This document shows, in pieces, positions 8,130 to 17,030 of a stretch of 64,000 nt of DNA. Position 1 is the first letter of the stretch, and every line of letters starts with the position of its first letter. Made by a program: the position numbers and the translations under genes. Origin of the DNA: Amycolatopsis sp. NBC_00345 (lineage in GTDB: Bacteria > Actinomycetota > Actinomycetes > Mycobacteriales > Pseudonocardiaceae). The notes under the pieces are model-generated. The model saw only the letters and a list, made by a program, of their open reading frames with translations, did not search any database and was not told the origin of the DNA. The DNA lies in NCBI RefSeq assembly GCF_036116635.1, contig NZ_CP107995.1:5580001-5644000 (forward strand), read 5' to 3'.

Positions 8130-8591
8130 ATGAATGCCGCGCTGCTGAAGGAATTCGGCACTTCCTTACCGGACGGTGGCCTGCCGCCCGGCACCCGCGT
8201 GGCCTGCCACCCCTATCTCGCCTGTGGACGGTGCGCCTCGTGCACGCGGGGAAACACCAGCACCTGCGCCGACGTCACGCTCGTCGGACTCGACCGCCAG
8301 GGAGGCCTCGCCGAGTATCTCGCCGTCCCGGACACCAGCCTGATCCCCTTCGCCGAGTACACCTGCGGGACTTCTCGGCCGAGGGCGCGGACCTGATCCT
8401 GGAGGCGACCGGCAGCCGGGCCGGCTTCGACACGGCGGACCTTCGCGGACACGACCACCGCGCCGGCGGCCGTCGACCGCGGCGACGTCCGCCCCCGGAT
8501 CGACTCGGAGTGCGGCCTCGACCAGGTCGACAACGCCTTCGCCCGGCTCGGCTCGCGCCGGGCGCTGGGCCGCGTCGTGATCGTGCCCTGA
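8130..8591 (+). pseudogene. Zinc-dependent alcohol dehydrogenase, decayed
   Basis: MNAALLKEFG at 8130 is an MDR alcohol dehydrogenase start. It jumps directly to LPPGTRVACHPYLACGRCASC, the structural-zinc Cys cluster, losing the catalytic GHE region. After IPFAEYTCGT the frame is lost. A DFSAEGADLILEATGS segment of the Rossmann domain and a C-terminal DNAFARLGSRRALGRVVIVP ending at 8591 appear in other frames. At least two deletions and frameshifts separate these parts. A full-length enzyme would be about 340 residues; this stretch can hold only 154. Confidence 0.75.
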
Positions 8592-8641
8592 CCCGATCCC
8601 GCGCCCGCTGCGGGAGGTCCGTCACCCAGCCGGCTGCAAAA

Positions 8642-8659
8642 GGGAACGATCGTTTGCCC
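8642..8659. promoter_or_regulatory. Candidate TetR operator 1 of the flavin monooxygenase operon
   Basis: GGGAACGATCGTTTGCCC is a near-perfect palindrome 118-135 bases upstream of the monooxygenase start. It shares GGGAACG with the complement of both tetR promoters. Confidence 0.5.
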
Positions 8660-8694
8660 TAGGACTCCTCCGGTGCTACGTTGTCCTTGAAACA

Positions 8695-8709
8695 GGAACG
8701 ACCGTTTCC
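8695..8709. promoter_or_regulatory. Candidate TetR operator 2 of the flavin monooxygenase operon
   Basis: GGAACGACCGTTTCC is a palindrome 53 bases downstream of operator 1 and 68-82 bases upstream of the ATG at 8777. Two similar sites bracketing the likely promoter suggest cooperative repression by one or both TetR proteins. Confidence 0.5.
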
Positions 8710-8776
8710 ATTAAGGCGATGCGGCACGCGCCGTCGGGTTCCACTCGCCACGGACCGAAACAACCAGGAGGCCGCC

Positions 8777-10234
8777 ATGGCGCCGTCATCCACTACCCCG
8801 CCCCCGCCCAGCACGACCGACGTGCTGATCGTCGGCGCGGGCCCAGCCGGTCTGGCGCTGGCGGCCAGCCTCCGCCAGCTGGGCGTGGACCACGTCCTGA
8901 TCGATCGTTACGACGCGGTCCAGCCCGGCAGCAAAGCCGCCGCGATCCAGCCGCGAGCACTGGAGTACCTCGACCGGATCGGTGTGGCCGACCGGCTGGT
9001 CCAGGCCGGCGACCGGGGCCGGGGTTTTCGGCTGCACGACCGGACGCAGACCTTGCTCAGCGCGTCCTACGACAAGCTGGACACGCCCTACCCCTTCGTG
9101 CTGCTGGTCTCCCAGCAGACCACCGAAACGCACCTGCTCGCCCGGCTGGAGGAACTGGGCGGCATGGTCCACAGAGGACACAAGTTCCTCGGTTACACCC
9201 CCGACTTCCCGGGTGTCGCGGCCACGGTCGCCGGGCCGGACGGCGTCCTGCGCTCGATCTCGGCCCGTTACCTGGTCGGCTGCGACGGCGTCTACAGCGC
9301 GGTACGCACGGCGACCGGGATCGGCTTCCCCGGCAACGCGCCCGAGCAGTTGTTCGCCATCGCCGACATCCGGGTGAACTCGGACGCCCTGCCCAAGGAA
9401 GACACCACGTTCTTCCTGTCCGCGGCGGGAATGCTGCTCGTCTCCCCGCTCGCCGGCGGCCTGCACCGCGTCGTCGGCCCGGCGCGAGGCCCGGCCGCGC
9501 CCACCGCGACCGAGGTGGCGGAGCTACTGGCCGAGCGAGGCCCGCGCTCCGACGGCATCGAGGTGACCGAGGTCGTGTCGGCCTCGACCTACCGCGTCCA
9601 GGAGCGGGTGGCCGAACGTTTCAGCGAGGGCCCGGTCTTCCTGGCCGGCGACGCCGCCCACACCCACAGCCCGGCCGGCGGCCAGGGCATGAACACCGGC
9701 ATCCAGGACGCCGGCAACCTGGCCTGGAAGCTGCACGCCGTCCTCAGCGGACTCGCACCCGCCGCCCTGCTGGACACCTACCACCACGAGCGGCACCCGA
9801 TCGCGGCCGGACTCGTCGCGTTCACCAGCCAGTTCGCCAAACTGGCCACTCTGCGCGACCCGGCGGAAGGCGAACTGCGCAACCGCGTCTTCGCCGCCGC
9901 CGCGGGTGTTCCGGGTGTCACCGAATGGATCACGACGAAGCTCGCCCAGCTCGACCTCGGCTACACGAGCGAACCCGACCGCGGTCTCCCCCGCGTCGGT
10001 GCCCGCGTATCGCCGAACGCGGTCCCCAGCGCCGGCCTGCGCTGGACCCTGGCCCTCGATCAACCGGACCACACCAGCGAGCACAGCGGGCTCGCCGTCC
10101 GCCACGTTCCCGGCCTCGAGTCGCCACTGCTGGTGCGGCCCGACGGCTACCTGGCCGCGCACGGCGTCCCGACCGAACCGGAGAAGGTGCTCGACCACCT
10201 GTCGCAGTACCTCCCGGCGAACCCCACCCGATAA
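8777..10234 (+). CDS. Class A FAD-dependent monooxygenase (aromatic hydroxylase type)
   Basis: 485 residues from ATG 8777, which follows AGGAGG. The three class A flavoprotein motifs are present: the N-terminal GxGxxG block LIVGAGPAGLALA, the VGCDGVYSAVR region (DG motif) and GDAAHTHSPAGGQGMNTGIQDA (GD motif binding the FAD ribityl). Length and C-terminal extension match the MhpA/PgaE-like subgroup that hydroxylates phenols or polyketide rings using NAD(P)H and O2. It heads an operon with an amidohydrolase (27-base gap) and a VOC-ABM fusion (2-base gap). Likely under TetR control through the two operators upstream. A catabolic role fits the context better than polyketide tailoring because the PKS genes are 25 kb away. 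Confidence 0.92.
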   Translation: MAPSSTTPPPPSTTDVLIVGAGPAGLALAASLRQLGVDHVLIDRYDAVQPGSKAAAIQPRALEYLDRIGVADRLVQAGDRGRGFRLHDRTQTLLSASYDKLDTPYPFVLLVSQQTTETHLLARLEELGGMVHRGHKFLGYTPDFPGVAATVAGPDGVLRSISARYLVGCDGVYSAVRTATGIGFPGNAPEQLFAIADIRVNSDALPKEDTTFFLSAAGMLLVSPLAGGLHRVVGPARGPAAPTATEVAELLAERGPRSDGIEVTEVVSASTYRVQERVAERFSEGPVFLAGDAAHTHSPAGGQGMNTGIQDAGNLAWKLHAVLSGLAPAALLDTYHHERHPIAAGLVAFTSQFAKLATLRDPAEGELRNRVFAAAAGVPGVTEWITTKLAQLDLGYTSEPDRGLPRVGARVSPNAVPSAGLRWTLALDQPDHTSEHSGLAVRHVPGLESPLLVRPDGYLAAHGVPTEPEKVLDHLSQYLPANPTR

Positions 10235-10261
10235 CTCCTTCGAGCGCAGGAGCACACGGTT

Positions 10262-11509
10262 ATGACCAGCCCCACCCTCATTCGCCAGGTCGCCGTTTTC
10301 GACGGCACACAACAACTCCCCGGACAGGACGTCCTGATCGACGGCGGCCTGATCGAGGCGATCGGCCCGAATCTGGCCGTCCCGCCGGGCGCCACCGTCG
10401 TCGACGGCACCGGCAAGACCCTGCTGCCCGGCCTGATCGACGCCCACGTCCACACCACCAGCGCCACCCAGCTGCGCCAGTCACTGGTCTTCGGGGTCAC
10501 CACCGAACTCGACATGGGCGGCGAACCCGGGCTGTCCCGCCGGCTGCGTGCTGTTGCCCGCAAGCGCGACGACGTCGCGGACCTCCGCATCGCCACCACC
10601 GGGGCCACCGCACCCGGCGGCCATCCCCACCAGCTGGTCGAGATCGGCATGCTCAAACCCTTCCCCACCGTCGAAGGCCCGGACCACGCGGCAGCTTTCG
10701 TGGCGGACCGGGTCGCCGACGGCGCCGACCACCTCAAGATCTTCATCGAAGACGGCACCGTGGCCGGCAAGCCCATGCCCACCATGTCCGACGAGACGGT
10801 GATCGCGCTGGTGGCGGCGGCCCATGCGCACGGGTTGCGGACCGCGGCCCACACCTGGACCCGGAGCGCGGTGCGGCAGGCGATCGCCTGCGGCGTCGAC
10901 ATCCTGGCGCACCCGCCGTCGGACGGCCCCTCCGACCAGGAACTCATCGAAGCCGTGGCGGCCGCGGGCGGCACCGTGGTGGCCACGCTGCCGCCGCTGG
11001 CCGGGATGAGCGCGTCGTCCCCCGAATTCGACCTGGCGCAGGATCCGAGGCTTCGGCCCTACGCCGATCCGGAGTGGCTGGCCGGCCTCGACCGCATCCG
11101 CGCGATCGACCCCGGCCGCCGGATGGGACCGCTGGGGGTGCGCACCTCCGACGCCGCCGACGCGTCCGTGCGGATGTTCCGGCTCGGGGTCCCGCTGCTG
11201 GCCGGCACGGACGGCACCGGCGGGGATCACCCGACCACCCACGGCATCAGCTATCACGGCGAACTCGGCCTGCTGGTCGCGGCCGGCCTCACCCCGGCCG
11301 AGGCACTCACCGCGGCGACCGCCGCTCCGGCCGACGCCTTCGGCCTTGACGACCGCGGCCGCGTCGCCGCGGGACTGCGCGCCGATCTGGTGCTGGTCAA
11401 CGGAAATCCACTCGACGACATCACAGTCTTGCGCGACATCACCACGATCTGGCGGAACGGCACCATCGTCGACCGCTCCGCCTGCCCTTCCGAACAGGAG
11501 CTGAGCTGA
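10262..11509 (+). CDS. Amidohydrolase family protein (imidazolonepropionase-like)
   Basis: 415 residues. Composite beta-sandwich plus TIM barrel metallohydrolase: the LLPGLIDAHVHTT motif carries the HxH metal ligands, AAHTWT and ILAHPP supply later His residues, LLAGTDGTGG the barrel Asp, and the C-terminus has the usual GRVAAGLRADLVLVNGNP block. These enzymes hydrolyse cyclic amides, imines or lactone-like rings. It sits between the flavin monooxygenase and the VOC-ABM fusion, so it probably opens a ring produced upstream (inference). Confidence 0.88.
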   Translation: MTSPTLIRQVAVFDGTQQLPGQDVLIDGGLIEAIGPNLAVPPGATVVDGTGKTLLPGLIDAHVHTTSATQLRQSLVFGVTTELDMGGEPGLSRRLRAVARKRDDVADLRIATTGATAPGGHPHQLVEIGMLKPFPTVEGPDHAAAFVADRVADGADHLKIFIEDGTVAGKPMPTMSDETVIALVAAAHAHGLRTAAHTWTRSAVRQAIACGVDILAHPPSDGPSDQELIEAVAAAGGTVVATLPPLAGMSASSPEFDLAQDPRLRPYADPEWLAGLDRIRAIDPGRRMGPLGVRTSDAADASVRMFRLGVPLLAGTDGTGGDHPTTHGISYHGELGLLVAAGLTPAEALTAATAAPADAFGLDDRGRVAAGLRADLVLVNGNPLDDITVLRDITTIWRNGTIVDRSACPSEQELS

Positions 11510-11511
11510 TC

Positions 11512-12282
11512 ATGAGTACCCGGCAAACCCCGGCCCACCACGGCATCCACCACATCAAGCTGCCGGTCACCGACCTGGAACGCAGCACCCGCTGGTACAG
11601 CGACGTCCTCGGCGCCCGGCGCCTGACCGAACTGGACCACCGCCGGCCCGACGGCACCCTGTTCGCGGTGATCCTCGACGTCCCCGGCATCGACGGCAAA
11701 GTCGAACTGCGGCTGGACCCGGCGACCGCCGTCGCGCTCAAGGGCTACGACTTCCTCACCCTGACCGTCGAGGACCGCCCGGCGCTGGACGCCTGGATCG
11801 CCCGCCTGGACGCGCTCGGTGTCCAGCACTCGCCGGCCATCGTCGCGATGGTGGGCTGGCTGCTGGTGGTCACCGACCCCGACGGCCAGCGGCTGCGGTT
11901 CTACACCCGGCTGCCCCACGGGCTCGGCCAGTCCGCCGTCGAGTTCGAGTCGCCCTGGCTCGGCGCGGGCATCGTCGCCCAGGAACCGGGCACCGTCGTC
12001 TGCGCGGTCGCCACGATGAAAGCGCTCCCCGGCCACGCGGACGAGGTGCGCGCGCTGATGCGCTCGGTGGCGCAAGACACCCGCCAGGAGGACGGCTGCC
12101 TCGCCTATCTGGTGCACCAGGCCAAGGACGCGCCGGGCACCGTCGTGGTCTACGAACGCTGGGCCAGCCCGGCCGCACTGGCCGCGCACCACCAGACCGC
12201 GCACATGGACGCCTTCAAGAAGGCCGCCGGTTCCCTCGTGGAATGGCCGCCGCGGCAGGAAATGCTCACCCCCTGCGACTGA
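11512..12282 (+). CDS. VOC (glyoxalase/dioxygenase) domain fused to an ABM monooxygenase domain
   Basis: 256 residues. Residues about 10-130 are a vicinal-oxygen-chelate domain (HGIHHIKLPVTDLERSTRWY with the first metal His, then VVTDPDGQRLRFY with the C-terminal ligand region). Residues about 155-245 are an antibiotic-biosynthesis-monooxygenase (ABM) domain (VVCAVATMKALPGHADEVRALM, then EDGCLAYLVHQ and VVVYERWASPAALAAHH). The ATG at 11512 is 2 bases after the upstream stop. The fused layout suggests that ring-modifying and quinol-oxidising steps act on the same molecule, but either domain could have lost activity. Confidence 0.85.
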   Translation: MSTRQTPAHHGIHHIKLPVTDLERSTRWYSDVLGARRLTELDHRRPDGTLFAVILDVPGIDGKVELRLDPATAVALKGYDFLTLTVEDRPALDAWIARLDALGVQHSPAIVAMVGWLLVVTDPDGQRLRFYTRLPHGLGQSAVEFESPWLGAGIVAQEPGTVVCAVATMKALPGHADEVRALMRSVAQDTRQEDGCLAYLVHQAKDAPGTVVVYERWASPAALAAHHQTAHMDAFKKAAGSLVEWPPRQEMLTPCD

Positions 12283-12289
12283 CCGGCGC

Positions 12290-13408
12290 TCACGAACTCG
12301 CACCAGACGAGGCGCCACCGTCGGCGGACGGGAGGCGGACGACGACATCCAGCCCGCCGGCCGGCCGAGCGGCGATGGTGATCTCACCTCGGTGCGCGGT
12401 GACAATCGCGTCCACAATCGACAGTCCAAGGCCGATGCCGCTGTCGGTGTGGATCCGTGCGCCGTCGCCGCGGACGAACGGTTCCCGGAGCTGGTCGACG
12501 GTCTCCGGCGCGATCGGCGCGCCGCTGTTCCCGATGCGCAGGAACGCCCGCCCGTCCGTGCTGCCGGTGGCGACCTCGACCTGGCCGCCGGAACGGTTGT
12601 GGCGGACGGCGTTGTCGACCAGGTTGCCGCACATACGTTCCAGCAGAACCGGTTCACCGCTGACCGGCGCGGGTCGCAGGTCGACCCGCACGGTGAGGGC
12701 TACGCCGTCGAGGCTGTTCGCCACGACCTCGGCGAGGTCGACGCGGTGCCGGAGGCCGGCGCCCGCCTGGCTGCGGGCCAGCGCCAGGAGCCCGTCGAGG
12801 GTGCGCTGGCTCCGCTCGACGGCGGTCCGGACGTCGCCGGTCATGGCCAGCAGTTCCTCGGTGCCGGGCTGGCTGTCGAGGGTGACGTCGATGGCGGTGC
12901 GCATGGTGGTCAGCGGGGTGCGCAGCTCGTGGGCGGCGTTGGCGGTGAACATACGCTGGCTCGCGAGCACCCGGTCGCGTTCGGCGACGCCCTCCTGGAC
13001 GCGGTCCAGCATCCCGTTGATGGTGCCGGCCAGGGTGGCGAGCTCGTCGGCGGGCGTGGTGACCGGCATCCGCTCGGACAGGTTCTCCGCCGAAAGGCGT
13101 TGTGCGGTGGCGGAGATCGTGCGGATGGGTCGCAGTACCCGCCCGGCCACCAGCCACCCCAGGACCGCGGCGAGCACCGTCACCACCGCGAGCGCGATCG
13201 CGGCCTGGGTGACGAAGTCGGCGAGAGTGACCGCCTTGATCGATTGCGGCAACGGCGGTAGCGCATCCGGCCCCGGGCTGAGCGTGATGACCGACACCCG
13301 ATGACCGCCGTTCCCGCGCATCAGCAGGTAGGTGAGCGCGGTCAGGAGAACACCGGCGGCGAGAACCAGTGCGGCGTACAGGATCGTGAGCCGGCCGCGG
13401 GCGGTCAT
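12290..13408 (-). CDS. Membrane sensor histidine kinase
   Basis: 372 residues. Two membrane segments (about 8-30 and 67-90) flank a short extracytoplasmic loop of some 35 residues. A HAMP region (RVLRPIRTISATAQRL), HisKA with phospho-acceptor His160 in AAHELRTPLTT, and a HATPase with N box CGNLVDNAVRHN and G boxes near SGIGLGLSIV follow. The ATG overlaps the stop of the response-regulator gene by four bases (ATGA), so the pair is translationally coupled. The small periplasmic loop favours sensing in or near the membrane. Confidence 0.93.
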   Translation of the reverse strand: MTARGRLTILYAALVLAAGVLLTALTYLLMRGNGGHRVSVITLSPGPDALPPLPQSIKAVTLADFVTQAAIALAVVTVLAAVLGWLVAGRVLRPIRTISATAQRLSAENLSERMPVTTPADELATLAGTINGMLDRVQEGVAERDRVLASQRMFTANAAHELRTPLTTMRTAIDVTLDSQPGTEELLAMTGDVRTAVERSQRTLDGLLALARSQAGAGLRHRVDLAEVVANSLDGVALTVRVDLRPAPVSGEPVLLERMCGNLVDNAVRHNRSGGQVEVATGSTDGRAFLRIGNSGAPIAPETVDQLREPFVRGDGARIHTDSGIGLGLSIVDAIVTAHRGEITIAARPAGGLDVVVRLPSADGGASSGASS

Positions 13409-14061
13409 GCGACGATCCGGTAGCCGGCACTCGGCACGGTCTCGATGAGCGGCGGGTCGCCGAGCTTGCGCCGCAACGTGCCGACGGTGATCCGGACCGC
13501 GTTGGTGAACGGGTCGGCGTGCTCGTCCCACACCTTGTCCAGCAACGTTTCCGCGCTCACCACCGTGCCGCCGGCGGCGAGCAGCTGCTCGAGTACGCCG
13601 AACTCCTTGGGCGTCAGCTGAAGGAGCCGGCCCGCGCGCTCCGCCGTGCGCCGCGCGGGGTCGAGCACCACGTCACCGGCGCGCAGGACCGGCGGCGTCG
13701 CGGGCGCGCTGCGCCGGGACAGCGCCCGCACCCTGGCGACGAGCTCGGAGAACGCGAACGGCTTGCCGAGGTAGTCGTCGGCAACCAGCGTGAGCCCCTC
13801 GACCCGGTCCTCGACCGTGCCGGACGCGGTGAGCATCAGGATCCGCGCCGTGCTGTGCCCGGCGAGCTCGCGGCACACCGTGTCCCCGTGCACCACGGGC
13901 AGATCCCGGTCCAGGACGACGACGTCGTAGGGCGTGACCGCGCACTTGTCCAGCGCGGTGCGCCCGTCGAACGCGACGTCGACGGCGAACCCGTGCTTAC
14001 GCAGGCCGGCCGCGACGTACTTGGCCAACGGTCGCTCGTCCTCGACCAGCAGCACCCGCAC
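13405..14061 (-). CDS. OmpR-family response regulator
   Basis: 218 residues, GTG start. Receiver domain with acidic pocket VEDE, phospho-acceptor Asp51 in VVLDRDLP, Thr in LTAS and Lys in LGKPF; then a winged-helix DNA-binding domain ending AVRITVGTLRRKLGDPPLIETV. It is the partner of the histidine kinase that overlaps it. The divergent serine-hydrolase gene starts 86 bases away and is the obvious candidate target. Confidence 0.94.
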   Translation of the reverse strand: MRVLLVEDERPLAKYVAAGLRKHGFAVDVAFDGRTALDKCAVTPYDVVVLDRDLPVVHGDTVCRELAGHSTARILMLTASGTVEDRVEGLTLVADDYLGKPFAFSELVARVRALSRRSAPATPPVLRAGDVVLDPARRTAERAGRLLQLTPKEFGVLEQLLAAGGTVVSAETLLDKVWDEHADPFTNAVRITVGTLRRKLGDPPLIETVPSAGYRIVA

Positions 14062-14147
14062 CCGGCCAGTGTCGCGCGCGCGGCATATGGATCACGTATG
14101 GGCCGGCCATCGGTCCTCGATCGGCCATGATCGGTAGACCTTCGGCC

Positions 14148-15311
14148 ATGACCACGACACGACGATCCGTACTGGGCATGCTCGGCGCTTCCGGTGCGAT
14201 GCTCGCCACCGGTGCGGTCGCCGCCGCGGCCGGCGCCACCTTCACCCCGGTATCCGCTGACGTGCGCGCGATCGACCAGTTCGTCAAGGAACAGGCGGCC
14301 ATGGACGCGTTCGCCGGCAGCCTGCTGCTGCTCCATCGAGGACGCCCCGTGCTGGCCAGGTCCTACGGCCAGGCCAACGACGCCGCTCCCAACGGCCCGG
14401 ACACCCTGTTCGCCATGGCCTCAGTGACGAAGCTCTTCACGGCGGTCGCCATCGCCCAGCTCGCGCAGGCCGGCAAGGTCGCGTACACCGGCACGCTGGG
14501 CACTTATTTGAGCGGTTTCCCCGCCGAGATCGCCGACACCGTGAAAGTCCACCACCTCCTCACCCACACGTCCGGCCTCGGCGACACCTTTACGATGCCC
14601 GGATATATGGAGGAAGCGCTTACCTGGACCGAGGTCGACCAGGTGATGAACGGCACGACGGACTACATCCGGCGCACCGCACTGGAGTTCACGCCGGGAG
14701 CCGGGTCCCGGTACAGCAACGCCGCCTACCACGTGCTCGGCGCGATCGTGGCGCAGGTGTCCGGAAAGTCCTACTACGACTACGTGCGTGAGCACGTGCT
14801 TCGCCCGGCCGGCATGACCACCACGGACTTCTACACCAGGCCACAGTGGCACACGGACCCCCGCATCGCCCACCCCTACGCGAAACAGCCGTCCGGCGAA
14901 CGCGCCGACACCATCGACCAACGGCTGTACGTCGGCACTCCCGCCGGCGACGCCTTCACGACGTGCGCCGACATGGCGCGTTTCGCGTTCGCGCTACAGG
15001 GTTCGAAGCTGCTCAACCGCGCCTTCACGGGCATCACGCTGAACGGCAAGGTGCCGCCTCCGCCGCAGCCTGGCCCGCCGCCCGGCCAGGCGCCCAAAGT
15101 TCCGCTCGTCGGCTTCCAGTGCTACGGCCCAGTGACGCTGCTGGTCAACAACCAGTGGGTGACCGGCCACGGCGGCGGCGCCCCTGGCACGTCGACCGAC
15201 TTCCAGATGTACCCCGACAGCGAGTGGGTGACGGTGATCCTGAGCAACTACGACTACGACGGCGGGCCCCCACCGGTCGTGATGAAGGCGCGCGACGTCA
15301 TCACCGCGTGA
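14148..15311 (+). CDS. Secreted serine hydrolase, class C beta-lactamase/DD-peptidase fold
   Basis: 387 residues from ATG 14148; an ATG at 14127 would add seven residues. A Tat-type signal (TTTRRSVLGMLGASG, Ala-rich tail) precedes the catalytic domain. Active-site SxxK is Ser92-Val-Thr-Lys95, the YxN motif is YSN, and the KTG-equivalent is HGGG in GHGGGAPG. This pattern is that of the beta-lactamase-related serine hydrolases (D-aminopeptidases, esterases, EstB-type), so resistance is not implied. A proline-rich loop interrupts the C-terminal part. It is divergent from the two-component system, which may control it. Confidence 0.88.
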   Translation: MTTTRRSVLGMLGASGAMLATGAVAAAAGATFTPVSADVRAIDQFVKEQAAMDAFAGSLLLLHRGRPVLARSYGQANDAAPNGPDTLFAMASVTKLFTAVAIAQLAQAGKVAYTGTLGTYLSGFPAEIADTVKVHHLLTHTSGLGDTFTMPGYMEEALTWTEVDQVMNGTTDYIRRTALEFTPGAGSRYSNAAYHVLGAIVAQVSGKSYYDYVREHVLRPAGMTTTDFYTRPQWHTDPRIAHPYAKQPSGERADTIDQRLYVGTPAGDAFTTCADMARFAFALQGSKLLNRAFTGITLNGKVPPPPQPGPPPGQAPKVPLVGFQCYGPVTLLVNNQWVTGHGGGAPGTSTDFQMYPDSEWVTVILSNYDYDGGPPPVVMKARDVITA

Positions 15312-15621
15312 CGCCGGGGTGGGTCGTCGAGCTCGTGGCTGGGGTGCCACGTTGAGCAGGGGCGGAGTGGTCCCGGAACCGGCCGAAAACCGGGAGACGG
15401 CGGCGTGCCGGTCGCCGGGTGACGACCGTGCCCTCCGCCGGTGAGTTCGCCGGGAAGTCGCCGATGCTTGTGCGCCGGTCCGCCACGCGGTAAAATTTGT
15501 CCAGACCAATCCGCCAACTGGTCAGTTCTTGACCGTTCGGTATCCACCGGGCCGGTGGCGGGATGACGTCTGCCGCCGGGCCGGCACGTCGCATCCCCGC
15601 TTCGATGACTGTGAGGTTGGC
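15312..15621. other. Intergenic stretch, 310 bases
   Basis: No gene with coding character is seen. The only AT-richer patch is at about 15490-15545, with the interrupted inverted repeat GGTCAGTTCTTGACC and the spaced pair GACCA/TGGTC just before it. This is probably the promoter/operator of the secreted protein that starts at 15622. Confidence 0.5.
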
Positions 15622-16113
15622 ATGACGTACTTCCGCCGTGTTTCCGTGCTGTCCGGGCTAATCCTGGCCGGAGCGTTGATCACCGCCCCGCTGGCCACGG
15701 CCGGCACCGAGCCGTCCCAGATCGTCCAGCCGCTGGACTGCACCCAGCAGAGCATCCTGGCCGGCACCCACCTGAGCGACGTGCAGATCGCGCAGTACGC
15801 GCGCAACGCGAACCTGCACGGCAACGGCCTGGTCATCTCCATCGCCGTGGCGCTGGCCGAAAGCCAGGGCTGGACACAGGCCGTGCTGATCAACACCGAC
15901 TGCAGCCACGACCGCGGCGTCTGGCAGATCAGCAGCCGCTGGCACCCCGAGGTGTCCGACGGACAGGCGTTCGACCCGGCCGGCTGCGCGCAGGCCGCCT
16001 ACACCATTTCCTCCGGCGGCAGCAATTGGCAGCCGTGGACGACCTACCTCAACGGCGCCTACCAGCAGTACATGTCCCGCGCGCAGACCGCCGCCAACCA
16101 GGTCGGCGGCTGA
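15622..16113 (+). CDS. Secreted lysozyme-like (transglycosylase) domain protein
   Basis: 163 residues. A Sec signal peptide (MTYFRRVSVLSGLILAGALI, cleavage near ATAG) is followed by a compact lysozyme-like domain: catalytic Glu in VALAESQGW, then DRGVWQISSRWHPEV, as in resuscitation-promoting-factor and SLT-related muralytic proteins of actinomycetes. Four Cys in the mature part could form disulfides. It probably remodels peptidoglycan. No operon partner is evident. Confidence 0.8.
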   Translation: MTYFRRVSVLSGLILAGALITAPLATAGTEPSQIVQPLDCTQQSILAGTHLSDVQIAQYARNANLHGNGLVISIAVALAESQGWTQAVLINTDCSHDRGVWQISSRWHPEVSDGQAFDPAGCAQAAYTISSGGSNWQPWTTYLNGAYQQYMSRAQTAANQVGG

Positions 16114-16195
16114 GCCCCGACCTCGTCGCAGCGCCCGGCGTGGTCACGACCCTCGGCGGTTCGTTGATCACGCAGGGCCGCGCTAAGTTGTGTTC

Positions 16196-16525
16196 ATGTT
16201 CGACTATCTGAAAGAGCGATGGCGCCACCGTCGAGATCGGCACAGGCGGAAAATACTGAGAAAGCACATAGCCAAGGTGGACGCCGAGCGAAAGGCCGCG
16301 CGCACGCCGCTGGAGCGGCTCGATCCTCTGGTTCGCGAACTGATCGAGATGGGCCATGGCTCCGGCTACTACAACGACCGAGCGCGAAAGATAGGCGAGC
16401 TACTCAACGATCGCGGCGGTTTACCGCTTATGCAGGCCGTCTACTACGAGGTGTTCAACTGGCATCCGGTCACGGCACGCGACCTGCAGTGGGCCTGGAA
16501 CCGGATCGGTGACTGGCAGGCCTGA
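16196..16525 (+). CDS. Hypothetical protein, 109 residues
   Basis: Begins MFDYLKERWRHRRDRHRRK, a very basic N-terminus, followed by a soluble alpha/beta-looking region (ELIEMGHGSGYYNDRAR, LNDRGGLPLMQAVYYEVF). There is no signal peptide or membrane segment. A GTG at 16190 is an alternative start. I do not recognise the family. Codon bias is weaker than in its neighbours, as is the case for the next gene, so both could be recent arrivals. Confidence 0.6.
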   Translation: MFDYLKERWRHRRDRHRRKILRKHIAKVDAERKAARTPLERLDPLVRELIEMGHGSGYYNDRARKIGELLNDRGGLPLMQAVYYEVFNWHPVTARDLQWAWNRIGDWQA

Positions 16526-16531
16526 TCGGGT

Positions 16532-16975
16532 TCAGGATCGCTGGATCACACCTATCCGCCACGCCGTTCCCTCGCTCCATGAAGGCTGGACCATGTCGTT
16601 CTCCCGCACGGCGAATACACCAGCCGAAGTCACCACGCCGGCGGCCACCAGCGGCTCCCGCTCGATGATCTTTCCTTCGGTGAACCGACAATGCGGCGGC
16701 CACAGGCCACGATCTGTGCGCCCGGCGAACGCGTTGCGGAGGTAGTCGAGCTGCCGCCGGCGGCCCACCTGGAACGCGATGCAGTAGGTGCGCTCAAGCC
16801 CGGTCAGCGTGGCGTTGGTGTCACCGTCATGGATGACGCACCGCGTGATCTGCTGCGGATCCAGGATCGCAAAGACAATCCGGTAGGCCGCCCGCCCATA
16901 GGACGGCGAGTCCAGAGCGTCGATGTCGAAGAGAACCCCGATCTCGTACCTTCTCCTGAACAGCTCCATCGGCAT
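16532..16975 (-). CDS. Hypothetical protein, 147 residues
   Basis: Begins MPMELFRRRYEIGVLFDID. It contains LERTYCIAFQVGRRRQLDYL and a C-terminal ATP-free, soluble profile without recognised motifs. It is convergent with the previous small gene (6 bases apart). Its third-position GC is lower than in the surrounding genes. The reading frame is plausible but function is unknown. Confidence 0.55.
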   Translation of the reverse strand: MPMELFRRRYEIGVLFDIDALDSPSYGRAAYRIVFAILDPQQITRCVIHDGDTNATLTGLERTYCIAFQVGRRRQLDYLRNAFAGRTDRGLWPPHCRFTEGKIIEREPLVAAGVVTSAGVFAVRENDMVQPSWSEGTAWRIGVIQRS

Positions 16976-17030
16976 AACTTAGCTCGTCTGCGCGGGAGAT
17001 TCTTTCGCGTCAGATTTCCGTCCCGCCACC

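Noticed and set aside
14148..15311. True beta-lactamase resistance gene
   Set aside because: The SxxK/YSN/HGG pattern is shared with many esterases and peptidases. Tat signal and two-component neighbourhood do not show beta-lactam hydrolysis.
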